Of a DNA stretch of 64,000 nucleotides, positions 11,579-22,970 are shown piece by piece. The notes beneath the pieces were generated by a model, which saw only the letters and a list, made by a program, of their open reading frames with translations, ran no database searches and was not told the origin of the DNA. Source of the DNA: JAEUHO01 sp046350655. Its GTDB lineage: Bacteria; Planctomycetota; PLA2; JAEUHO01. The stretch lies in contig JAXMAB010000007.1 in assembly GCA_046350655.1 (NCBI GenBank), positions 1 through 64,000 on the forward strand, written 5' to 3'. How positions within the stretch are numbered: the first letter of the stretch is position 1; each line of letters opens with the position of its first letter. Both the position numbers and the translations under genes were made by a program.

Positions 11579-12238
11579 TCAGTTCTGCGACGACATGTGC
11601 TTCAGCTCGGGGTTGGGCGACTGGTCGCCGAGCGTGTTCTCCGGGTTGTTCGTGTCCGCCGGCGGGCTCATGTCGAGCTCGTCCCACGGGACGAACTTGG
11701 CCGCGCCGCTGACGTACCCGATCACGAGGCCCTTCGGGTGGTGGAGCGCGCCGTCGTCGTCGTCGCAGATGCACAGGGCGCCCTTCGAGAGCTCGTCCGG
11801 CGTCAGCTTGTGCCCGTCGGTCGCGTTGCGGCGGCCGGCGTAGGAGGTGAGTTTCAGGAGCTCCGAGTTCTCCGTCCGCAGCGTCTCCTTGGTGAGCCCG
11901 GCGTACGCCTTGATGCCGACGCCGTCCCAGCTGTAGTTCGTGTCGCCGGGCGAGAAGAGGGCCTGGAGCTGCTTGTCGTCGCGCTTGTCGATCTTGCCGG
12001 TGGCGACGAGCCAGAGGACGAAGTTCTTGCCGTTGAACGCGGGCCACGGCTTCGACACGCCGCAGCCGTCCGCGATGTAGTACTTGATCATCTGCTGCAC
12101 GTTGTCCGACGACTTCGTGCGGCGCGTGTTCTCCTGGATCATCGGGACGACGAACACGACCATGCTGACGAGCACGGAGATGATCCCCATCACGACGAGG
12201 ATCTCGATGAACGAGAAGCCGGCCTGGCGGCGCTTCAT
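11579..12238 (-). CDS. type IV pilin/pseudopilin-like protein with prepilin N-terminus
   Basis: 219 residues. It starts MKRRQAGFSFIEILVVMGIISVLVSMVVFVVPMI. This is a short basic leader with a prepilin peptidase site (G before F) and glutamate at +5, the class III prepilin motif, followed by the hydrophobic alpha helix. The rest is a globular domain with an acidic tract (CICDDDDGALHHPKGLVIG) like the variable C-terminal region of G/H-type pseudopilins. GGAG lies about eight bases before the ATG. There are no secretion-system genes beside it, though a lone GspF-like gene occurs at 32.7 kb. Exported and assembled or inner-membrane located by inference. Confidence 0.85.
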   Translation of the reverse strand: MKRRQAGFSFIEILVVMGIISVLVSMVVFVVPMIQENTRRTKSSDNVQQMIKYYIADGCGVSKPWPAFNGKNFVLWLVATGKIDKRDDKQLQALFSPGDTNYSWDGVGIKAYAGLTKETLRTENSELLKLTSYAGRRNATDGHKLTPDELSKGALCICDDDDGALHHPKGLVIGYVSGAAKFVPWDELDMSPPADTNNPENTLGDQSPNPELKHMSSQN

Positions 12239-12687
12239 GGGGCAATCTCCGGGGGGCGCCGCGTGGGCGCCGGGTCAGGGGTGGGACGGCGCATCGTATT
12301 CAATCGCCGTGCCGTTGCCAAGCCGTCGAGTCCTCTCGTGCACCTAACCCGCTCCCGGACAGCCTCTTAGGACGCAAGGCCCGCTCGCCCTCCGTCCGCG
12401 CTCCTCGCCGGCACCGAGATCCAGGTTGCCACTCCGTCCCCCCGACGGTTACGCCGCACCGGGCCTCGCGTCCCCCCGCGCCCGTCCGCGCCCCCCCACC
12501 GGCCCTCTCCCTCTCCGCTCCCCCCTGCCCGCCCCCCCTGCGTCGAACGCCCCGCGCCCCCCTCTCCACGCGCCTCGCGCCCCGGCTCACGCGGAAAGTA
12601 GCGCGCCGCGGCTCGCGCGGCAGGAATCACGCCCCGGCTCACGCGGCGACTGGTGCGCCCCGCCTCGCGCCGCGATACGGCGCGCCG
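12239..12687. other. gene-free region with family C half-sites
   Basis: No supportable gene. It holds the 5' flank of the pilin-like gene, then family C half-sites (GACGCAAGGCCCG near 12371 and CCGGGCCTCGCGTCCC near 12459). A C-rich stretch follows (about 12470-12570). ORFs here are arginine/proline-rich composition artefacts. Confidence 0.4.
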
Positions 12688-13060
12688 AGCACGAAGGCAC
12701 TCGCACCTCCACGCTTCGCCCTCGGGAGCGCAACTCCCGCCGCGCCCGGGCGAGCGGGTGCCCTATTCCAGATTCTCGGGCCCCGTCCGAAGCGGCAAGA
12801 TCACGCCTTCCGATCTGGAGGGCGCGTCGCAGCGAGTCCCGGAACAGCGCGGCGAGAGACACGCGCGGCGAGAAGTCGCGCCGAGCACGAAGGCACTCGC
12901 ACCTACGCGCTTCGCTCTCGTGAACGCAACTCCCGCCGGGCCCGGGCGAGCGGGTGCCCTATTCCAGATTTTCGGGCCCCGTCCGAAGCGGCAAGATCAC
13001 GCCTTCCGATCCGGAGGGCGCGTCGCAGCGAGTCCCGGAATAGCCCGGCGAGGAGAATCG
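12688..13060 (-). repeat. family B repeats, two copies 3' of metK
   Basis: Two direct copies about 197 bp apart. Each has, on the plus strand, GAGCACGAAGGCACTCGCACCT, CCCGGGCGAGCGGGTGCCCT, ATTCCAGATT, GGGCCCCGTCCGAAGCGGCA, AGATCACGCCTTCCGATC, GGGCGCGTCGCAGCGAGTCC and CGGAA. They lie directly after the metK stop, in minus-strand sense. The second copy has complementary CTATTCC (12960-12966) and GGAATAG (about 13038-13044) ends. Confidence 0.85.
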
Positions 13061-13070
13061 CGCGGCGGTC

Positions 13071-14243
<1,173 letters not shown>

Positions 14244-14441
14244 ACGGCCTCGCAACGGGTTGGGGCGGGATGCTACGGTCCCGGGGGGACCGCGTCCCCA
14301 GGGAAATCGGAGCGGACCTGTCATGGGGCGCGTTGGGTACGGCCTTTGCGACCACCCCGGGGTCGGCCGGGTTTGGACCCGCCGGCATCCTAGATTCCGC
14401 CGGATCCTGCACGGACCGGTCCCCTCCGGAGGACACCGCTC

Positions 14442-14795
14442 ATGTTCGCGATGCCGACTTGGATCCGACGCCTTGCCGCACCCGCCCTCGCGCTGGCGAT
14501 CGCGCTCCCGGCGAGCGGGTGCGGAGGCAGTGGTCACCACTACGACGTCTACGGGGGCACCCTCGAGGTCGTGAACAACCCGTCCTCGTTCGAGGTCATC
14601 GAGACCGTCGAGATCTCGCAGCCGTTCGGGCCCGTCGAGTCGTACTTCGTCGACCTGCTGCCCGGCGAGACGTTCGAGGTCGACCTGTTCCCCGACTTCT
14701 ACGACGTGGACGTCTTCTGGAGCGACGGGTTCGTCGAGGGCGTGACCGTGGACATCCAGGACGGCCTGGTGACGAGCGTGATGTTCACGAACTGA
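14442..14795 (+). CDS. small lipoprotein of unknown function
   Basis: 117 residues. GGAGG sits about ten bases before the ATG. The signal peptide ends in a lipobox (ALPASGC), so the mature protein is lipid-anchored. The remainder is a single beta-rich domain with acidic and aromatic residues (GGTLEVVNNPSSFEVIETVEI, GETFEVDLFPDFYDVDVFWSDG). No known family is recognised. Its last 11 bases overlap convergently with the 3' end of waaA. Confidence 0.75.
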   Translation: MFAMPTWIRRLAAPALALAIALPASGCGGSGHHYDVYGGTLEVVNNPSSFEVIETVEISQPFGPVESYFVDLLPGETFEVDLFPDFYDVDVFWSDGFVEGVTVDIQDGLVTSVMFTN

Positions 14796-16194
14796 CGGCG
14801 GGCGCGCGCCCCGCCAGTCGCGCGAGCCACGGCTCGAGCGCGGCGAGCGTGCGCTCCGTCGCGCCCTTGCTCTCGAGGATCGCGGCCCGCCCGCGCTCGC
14901 CGCGCGCGTGGGCCGCCGCCGGGTCCGCGAGCGCGCGCAGCACGCCGTCGACGAGCCGGTCCACGTCGCCGACGACCTCGAGCGCGCCGGACGACGCGAG
15001 GAGGTCCACCTCCCCGCGGAAGTTCCACGTGTGCGGCCCGACGAGGATGGGCTTGCCGACGCTGGCGGGCTCCATCACGTTCTGGCCGCCGTGCCGCACG
15101 AGGCTCCCGCCGACGTAGACGACGTCGGCGAGGGCGTACACGGCCTCGAGCTCCCCCACCGTGTCGAGGAGGATCACCGCGTCGGCGGGCGCGGGCGAGG
15201 CGCCGTCGGCGAGGCGGCTGCGGCGCACCACCTCCACGCCCTCGCGCCGCAGGTCGGCCTCGACGGCGTCGGCGCGCGCCGGGTGGCGCGGCGCCACGAC
15301 GGCGCGCAGCGGGACGCCCGCGGCGCGCACGCGTCGGACGACCTGCCCCATCCACCGTTCCTCGGGCGGGTGCGTGCTGCCGGCGACGAACAGCGGCCGG
15401 CCGTCGGTCGCGCCGAGCAGCCGCGCGTAGGACTCGCTCCGGCGGCGGTCCGCGAGGATCGGCACGTTGTCGAACTTCAGGTTCCCCGTGACGACGACGT
15501 GGTCCGCGGGGAGCCCGAGCGACTTGAACCGGTCCGCGTGCACCGGCAGCTGCACGCAGAACCGCGCGATGGCGGACAGCAGCCCGCGCGTGAGGCGCCC
15601 GCCGCGGCGGAACCGCGACGCCGAGCGCTCGCTGATGCGCCCGTTCACGAGCACCGTCGGGATCCCGCGGTGCGACACGGCCGTCAGGAAGTTGGGCCAG
15701 AACTCGCTCTCGACCAGCACCACGAGGTCCGGGCGGAGGCGGTCGAGCGCGTCGCGCACGATCCACGACACGTCCGGCGGGTAGAACTCGACGCGATGGC
15801 CCGGGTACCGCTCCTGCGCCACGCGGTAGCCGGTGTCGGTGGTCGCGGTGACGACGACCTCGACGCCGGGGACGCGCTGCTCGATCCGCTCGACGAGGCG
15901 GGCCGCGGCCTTCACCTCGCCGACGCTGACCCCGTGCACCCACACGCAAGGCCCGGTCGACCGCCGCGGCGTGCGCCGGCCGAACCGCGCCGGCACGTCG
16001 CGCAGGTACGCGGTCCAGCGCGCGCGGGCCTTCGGGTTGACGACGGTGCGGCCGAACGCCCAGGGCAGGAGCAGCGCGCCGAGCGCGGCGTAGCCGGCGT
16101 CGGCGACGAAGTGCGCGACGCGGCCCGGCAGCCGGGGCCACGCGCCCGGGCGCGCGGGCCCGTGGTCGCCCGGCGCGCGGGCGGACGGCGTCAT
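14785..16194 (-). CDS. waaA: 3-deoxy-D-manno-octulosonate (KDO) transferase
   Basis: Transfers KDO from CMP-KDO to lipid A precursors at the inner membrane. 469 residues. An N-terminal membrane-proximal segment (ADAGYAALGALLLPWAFGRTVVNP) precedes the GT-B domains. Motifs: GPCVWVHGVSVGEVKAA, ATTDTGYRVAQERYPG, VLVESEFWPNFL, LVNGRISERSASRF, GSTHPPEE. The C-terminal motif is DVVYVGGSLVRHGGQNVMEPASVGKPILVGPHTWNF. Start ATG 16194, 49 bp after the secA stop, so possibly co-transcribed with secA. It implies a KDO-containing LPS outer membrane. Confidence 0.93.
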   Translation of the reverse strand: MTPSARAPGDHGPARPGAWPRLPGRVAHFVADAGYAALGALLLPWAFGRTVVNPKARARWTAYLRDVPARFGRRTPRRSTGPCVWVHGVSVGEVKAAARLVERIEQRVPGVEVVVTATTDTGYRVAQERYPGHRVEFYPPDVSWIVRDALDRLRPDLVVLVESEFWPNFLTAVSHRGIPTVLVNGRISERSASRFRRGGRLTRGLLSAIARFCVQLPVHADRFKSLGLPADHVVVTGNLKFDNVPILADRRRSESYARLLGATDGRPLFVAGSTHPPEERWMGQVVRRVRAAGVPLRAVVAPRHPARADAVEADLRREGVEVVRRSRLADGASPAPADAVILLDTVGELEAVYALADVVYVGGSLVRHGGQNVMEPASVGKPILVGPHTWNFRGEVDLLASSGALEVVGDVDRLVDGVLRALADPAAAHARGERGRAAILESKGATERTLAALEPWLARLAGRAPAVSS

Positions 16195-16243
16195 GACGGC
16201 GCTCCGCGGCGCAGGGGGACTCGCGCGGCTGCGCCCACGGCGC

Positions 16244-18901
<2,658 letters not shown>

Positions 18902-19068
18902 CCGCGCGGGGCTCCCGGTCGTCCGAGGGGGGTCCTAGGGCAACGCGGGACGGTAGCACGTCCCCCGGGTCGTGCCCCCTTGAGCGCACGGGGGCCCCTG
19001 GGGCCCCGGTCCTTCGCCAGGTGCCCCCCCGCCACGTCGGGAACCTCCGGGCGCATCCCCCTCTCCGG

Positions 19069-19119
19069 ACCGCGAGGCCCGTCCGCCGTCCTCGTCGCCC
19101 ACCGGGCCTCGCGGTCCCC
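19069..19119. repeat. family C inverted pair (hairpin)
   Basis: GGACCGCGAGGCCCG and CGGGCCTCGCGGTCC form a perfect 15-bp inverted repeat separated by about 20 bases, in the gap between the secA start and the pyrD end. The same arms recur at 24774-24815 and 29379-29406, and single arms occur at many other places in the window. Confidence 0.75.
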
Positions 19120-19189
19120 GACCTCCGTCCGCGGCCCGGTTCGCCGTCGGCCGTCGCGACCCCGCCTCCGTACGCACGGTCACGCGCCG

Positions 19190-19490
19190 CTGCCCTGGAC
19201 GCCCTCCCGCCGCGCCCGGGCGAGCACGTGCCCCATTCCAAATGTGAGGGCCCCGTCCGAAGCGGCAAGATCACGCCTTCCGATCTTGAAGGCGCGTCGC
19301 AGCGAGCCCGGAGCCGCGCGGCGCAGCAAATCGCGGGAAGCGCCTCCCTGGCCGCCCTCCCGCCGCGCCCGGGCGAGCGCGTGCCCTATTCCAGATGTGA
19401 GGGCCCCGTCCGAAGCGGCAAGATCACGCCTTCCGATCTTCAAGGCGCGTCGCAGCGAGTCCCGGAACAGCGCGGCGAAGCGAATCGCTC
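19190..19490 (-). repeat. family B repeats, two copies 3' of pyrD
   Basis: Two copies 153 bp apart, beginning about 19204 and 19357. Both have CGCGCCCGGGCGAGC, the ATTCCA block, TGTGAGGGCCCCGTCCGAAG, AAGATCACGCCTTCCGATCT and GGCGCGTCGCAGCGAG. The first copy diverges at its end (GAGCCCGGAGCCGCG). In minus-strand sense they lie about 50 bp after the pyrD stop. Their minus-strand frames join into one open frame (about 19515-19180) because 153 is a multiple of three, but no start signal was found. Confidence 0.85.
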
Positions 19491-19542
19491 CGGGATCCCC
19501 TGCAGACGGCGGCAACGGCTTCCGCGCCTACCGTCGGTCTCC

Positions 19543-20529
19543 CTACGCCGTCTGCAGCGGATCCCGGAGCGTCCCGACCACGTCCGCCATCTTCGTCGCC
19601 CCCAGCGCGGCGAAGCGGCTCGGGAGACCGTCGAGGATGTCGACGCAGGCGGTCGGCAGGTAGTAGTTGGCCGTGCCGACCTGGATCGCGCTCGCGCCGG
19701 CGACGAGGAACTCCATCGCGTCGTCGGCGTCCTGGATGCCGCCGATGCCGATGACCGGCGCGTCGATGGCGCGCGAGACGTCGCGGACGATGCGCAGCGC
19801 CACGGGCTTGATGGCGGGGCCCGAGAGGCCGCCGACGCCGCGGCCGAGGACCGGCATGCGGCGGCGCCAGTCGATCGCGATGCCGAGGAGCGTGTTGATG
19901 ACGCTGACGGCGTTCGCGCCGGCCGCCACGGCGGCCTTCGCGATGGGCCGGACGTCGGTCACGTTCGGCGAGAGCTTCGCGATCAGCGGGAGGCCCGTCT
20001 TCGCGCGCACGCGGGTCACGACGTCCTTCGCCGCGTCCGGGTTCGTCGAGAAGTCCATGCCGTGCGCGACGTTCGGGCACGACATGTTGAGCTCGAGGGC
20101 CGCGATGCCGGGCTCCGGGTCGAGGCGGGCGGCGAGCGCCGCGAAGTCGTCGGGGCTGTGGCCGGCGATGTTGATGACGACGGGCGCGCGGAGGGTGCGG
20201 AGCAGGGGCAGGTACGTGCGGACGTACTCGTCGATGCCCGGGTTCTCGAGGCCGATCGAGTTGAGGAGCCCGCCGGCGGTCTCGACGAGGCGGCGCGGGG
20301 CGTTGCCGGCGCGGGGCTCCGACGTGATCGTCTTGACGACGATCGCGCCGAGCCGCCCGACCTCGTAGAACGGCCGGAACTCGAGGCCCTTGCCGTAGGT
20401 GCCGGAGGCCGTCATCACCGGGTTGGCGAGCGTCAGCGGCCCGATCCGGACGGTCAGGTCGACCGCGGGCGCGGGCGCGCCGGCGCCCGGGGCGCCGCCG
20501 GGGCCGGGGCCGGGCGCGGGCGCGCTCAC
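19543..20529 (-). CDS. pyrD: dihydroorotate dehydrogenase (class 1B type)
   Basis: FMN enzyme oxidising dihydroorotate to orotate in pyrimidine synthesis. 328 residues from GTG 20529, which overlaps the lspA stop (GTGA). The N-terminus has a Gly/Ala/Pro-rich tail, then LTVRIGPLTLANPVMTASGTYGKG. Family motifs: VVKTITSEPRAGN, GLLNSIGLENPG, the catalytic-cysteine segment LELNMSCPNVAHGMDF, KLSPNVTD, NTLLGIAIDW, GGLSGPAIKPVALRIV. The FMN-phosphate segment is PVIGIGGIQDADDAMEFLVAGASAIQVGTANY. Cys as base supports class 1. No pyrK-like partner is adjacent. Confidence 0.95.
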   Translation of the reverse strand: MSAPAPGPGPGGAPGAGAPAPAVDLTVRIGPLTLANPVMTASGTYGKGLEFRPFYEVGRLGAIVVKTITSEPRAGNAPRRLVETAGGLLNSIGLENPGIDEYVRTYLPLLRTLRAPVVINIAGHSPDDFAALAARLDPEPGIAALELNMSCPNVAHGMDFSTNPDAAKDVVTRVRAKTGLPLIAKLSPNVTDVRPIAKAAVAAGANAVSVINTLLGIAIDWRRRMPVLGRGVGGLSGPAIKPVALRIVRDVSRAIDAPVIGIGGIQDADDAMEFLVAGASAIQVGTANYYLPTACVDILDGLPSRFAALGATKMADVVGTLRDPLQTA

Positions 20530-21122
20530 GACGCGTTCCCCGGCGCGGGCGGGGTGCGGGCGGCGACCGGGGCGGCGGCGGCGGGCACGTCGCGGCGGCC
20601 GAAGAACTCGCGCCACAGGATGAGGATCACGCCGACGACGATGAAGCTGTCGGCGGCGTTGAACGCCGGCCACTGCCAGATCTCGGGCGACTTCCAATAC
20701 ACGACGAGGAAGTCGCGGACCTGCTGCCAGTGCCAGCGGTCGTGGAGGTTGCCGAGCGCGCCGCCGAGGATCAGCGCGAGGGAGACGTGGAACAGCCGGC
20801 TCCGGCTCGTGTTGAGGAGGATCGCGACGAGCAGGCCGAGGCACGCCAGGACCGTGAACGCGAGGATCGGCTCCGTGCGGTGCGGCAGCATGCCGAACGT
20901 GATGCCGGGGTTCCAGTGGCCCTGGAAGCGGAAGTACCCGGGGATCACCTCGATGACGTCGGAGACCTCGGGGCGGGCGGCGTCCATCCCGAGCCGCTCC
21001 TGCATCCACGCCTTCGACCACAGGTCGGCGCCGAGGGCCGCCGCCACGAGGACGAGGGCGACGACCTTGCGCGCGGGGAAACCGCGGCGGGCCGGCGGCG
21101 GGGTGGGATCGGCGTCGGGCAT
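20526..21122 (-). CDS. lspA: lipoprotein signal peptidase (signal peptidase II)
   Basis: Inner-membrane aspartyl protease that removes signal peptides from prolipoproteins, consistent with the lipobox proteins here. 198 residues from ATG 21122. Four hydrophobic segments are visible. Catalytic-region motifs: NPGITFGML, GGALGNLHDR (first Asp) and WPAFNAADSFIVVGV (second Asp). The stop overlaps the pyrD GTG start, so pyrD is translationally coupled. Confidence 0.95.
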   Translation of the reverse strand: MPDADPTPPPARRGFPARKVVALVLVAAALGADLWSKAWMQERLGMDAARPEVSDVIEVIPGYFRFQGHWNPGITFGMLPHRTEPILAFTVLACLGLLVAILLNTSRSRLFHVSLALILGGALGNLHDRWHWQQVRDFLVVYWKSPEIWQWPAFNAADSFIVVGVILILWREFFGRRDVPAAAAPVAARTPPAPGNAS

Positions 21123-21203
21123 CGGGTCCACGCTATCGCAGGGGGCGCGGAACGCGAGCCTGCGCGGCGCTCTCCGCCCCGCGCCCGTCCGCGCCGCGAC
21201 CCG

Positions 21204-21923
21204 TCAGCCCCGCGACTCCTCGCGCTCCTTCATCTGGACGCAGAGCCTCGCCTGCGGGATCGCGTCCAGCCGGGACGCGGGGATCCACGGGCAGGTCGGG
21301 CAGCGGCCCTGGGGCTCGTCCGCGCACGCTTCGCACAGCCCGAACGGGAGGTCGCCCTTCCCGTCGAGCTTCGCGAGCGCGTCGCGGATGTCCGTCAGCT
21401 GGCCGGCCTCGCCCTCGAGCAGCTTCAGGTTGAAGTCCTGCTCGTAGTTGTCGGACCCGTGGTCCGCCATGTGGTCGACGGAGAAGTCGCCGCCCCCGGC
21501 CCGCAGGGCCTCCGCGGCGAGCTCCTTGCTCGACGAGAGCAGCTCGCGGCGGCGGGCCAGCAGGGCCTCGCGGTACCGCTTCAGGTCGGCCTTGGCCGGC
21601 CCGCCCTTGGGGTACGTCCGGGGCTTCGGCGGCGTCGCGGGCGCGGCCTCGGCGGCGGGCTTCGCGGCCTTCTTGGCCGCCGCGGCCGGCGCAGCCGCGG
21701 GCGCCTTGGCGGCCGCCACCTTGGCCGGCGTCGCGGGGGCCTTCGGGGCCTTCGCCGGGGTCGCCTTCTTCGCGCCCTTCTCGGCGGCGGCCGGCTTCTC
21801 CTCGGCCGCCGGCTTCACCGGGGGGGGGACCTTCGCCGGCGCCGTGGGCTTCGCCTTCGAGGCGGGGGTCGGAGCGGAAGTCGGCGTGCGGGAAGGACTT
21901 CCGCGCTTCTTGTTGTTCGTCAT
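21204..21923 (-). CDS. TraR/DksA-type zinc-finger protein with long Ala/Lys/Pro N-terminus
   Basis: 239 residues from ATG 21923 (MTNNKKRGSPS). Residues ~1-105 are low complexity Ala/Lys/Pro, like a histone H1 or linker tail. The rest resembles DksA: a coiled-coil region (ADLKRYREALLARRRELLSSSKELAAEALR, then DHGSDNYEQDFNLKLLEGE) and a zinc-finger region with FGLCEACADEPQGRCPTCPWIPASRLDAIPQARLCVQM. The cysteine spacing differs from classical CxxC-17-CxxC because of an insert with extra cysteines. DksA-like proteins bind RNA polymerase; that role is inferred. Monocistronic, upstream of lspA with an 81-bp gap. Confidence 0.8.
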   Translation of the reverse strand: MTNNKKRGSPSRTPTSAPTPASKAKPTAPAKVPPPVKPAAEEKPAAAEKGAKKATPAKAPKAPATPAKVAAAKAPAAAPAAAAKKAAKPAAEAAPATPPKPRTYPKGGPAKADLKRYREALLARRRELLSSSKELAAEALRAGGGDFSVDHMADHGSDNYEQDFNLKLLEGEAGQLTDIRDALAKLDGKGDLPFGLCEACADEPQGRCPTCPWIPASRLDAIPQARLCVQMKEREESRG

Positions 21924-22036
21924 CACCACCCCCGGGTTCGATCGGCGAGGGGCGCGGAGAATACAGGCGCCTCGGGGGGATGTCCAACGACTCCGATGGA
22001 ACCCGGGGGATCCGACCGATCGAAGGGGAGGACGCC

Positions 22037-22951
22037 ATGCCGCCCCCGCCGACCCCTCGCGCCGCGATCCAGGCCTACCTCGACCACCTCGAGGTCGAGG
22101 CCGCGGCGTCCCCGCACACGCTCGCCGCGTACGGGCACGACCTGGTCGAGATCTTCCGTGCCCTGCCCCCGTCGCAGCGCGACGACCTCGCCCGGGTCGA
22201 GCGCACCGGCCTCCTCCGGTGGATGAACCTCGAGCGCGAGGCGGGCAAGGCGCCGGCGTCGATCGCTCGGCGGCTCGCGGCCTTCCGGGGGTTCTGGCGG
22301 TTCTGCCGCACCTGGATCCGCCTCGAGGCGGACCCGACCGCGGGCCTCCCCTCCCCCCGGCGCGGGCGGCGACTGCCGAAGGTGCTCTCCAAGACGTCCG
22401 TCGCGGCGATCCTCGAGCGCGGGGACGCGAGGCCCGCCGGCCGTCCGCTCGTGCTCCGGGACCGGGCGCTCGTCGAGGCGATCTACGCGACCGGCGCGCG
22501 GGTGTCGGAGGCGTGCGGCTGGCGGGTGGAGGACGTCCGGCTCGCCGACCGCGTGGCCCGGTGCCTCGGCAAGGGGCGCAAGGAGCGCTGGGTGCCGCTC
22601 TCCGTCCCGGCGGCGGAGGCGATCGCCGCGTACCTGAAGGACGGGCGCCCGGCGCTGGCGGGCGCGACGCCGTGCGACCGCCTCTTCCTCTCGCGGACGG
22701 GCGGTCCCCTCGACCGCCACCGCGTGTTCCGCCTGCTCGGCGGGCGCGCCGCGGCCGCGGGCGTGGCCGGGCCGCGGTCGCCCCACGTGCTCCGCCACTC
22801 GTTCGCGACGCACCTGCTGTCGGGCGGCGCGGACCTGCGCGCGGTGCAGGAGATGCTCGGCCACGCCGACGTCGCGACGACCGAGATCTACACGCACGTC
22901 GACCGCGACCGCCTGAAGGGCGTGCACCGCAAGTTCCACCCGCGGGGGTGA
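22037..22951 (+). CDS. tyrosine recombinase XerC/XerD-like
   Basis: 304 residues from ATG 22037, selected because AAGGGGAGG lies five bases upstream. The N-terminal SAM-like DNA-binding domain is SPHTLAAYGHDLVEIFRAL, ASIARRLAAFRGFWRFC. The catalytic domain shows the arginine (YATGARVSEACGW), lysine (GKGRKERWVPL), HVLRHSFATHLL, and GHADVATTEIYTHVDRDRLKGVHRKFHPR with the nucleophilic tyrosine. This fits chromosome dimer resolution recombinases. XerC and XerD cannot be told apart here. It contains a family C motif in its coding sequence near 22430. Convergent with malic enzyme (19-bp gap). Confidence 0.9.
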   Translation: MPPPPTPRAAIQAYLDHLEVEAAASPHTLAAYGHDLVEIFRALPPSQRDDLARVERTGLLRWMNLEREAGKAPASIARRLAAFRGFWRFCRTWIRLEADPTAGLPSPRRGRRLPKVLSKTSVAAILERGDARPAGRPLVLRDRALVEAIYATGARVSEACGWRVEDVRLADRVARCLGKGRKERWVPLSVPAAEAIAAYLKDGRPALAGATPCDRLFLSRTGGPLDRHRVFRLLGGRAAAAGVAGPRSPHVLRHSFATHLLSGGADLRAVQEMLGHADVATTEIYTHVDRDRLKGVHRKFHPRG

Positions 22952-22970
22952 CGCGAGGACCCCGCGGGCG

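Noticed and set aside
14244..14441. SAM riboswitch before metK
   Set aside because: The stretch has a GC hairpin but no element I recognise from SAM-I, SAM-II, SAM-IV or SAM/SAH classes.
19180..19515. Small repeat protein encoded by family B copies
   Set aside because: The frame is open and partly conserved, but no start codon with a ribosome site exists and the copies elsewhere sit in unrelated contexts; kept only as an alternative in the family B finding.
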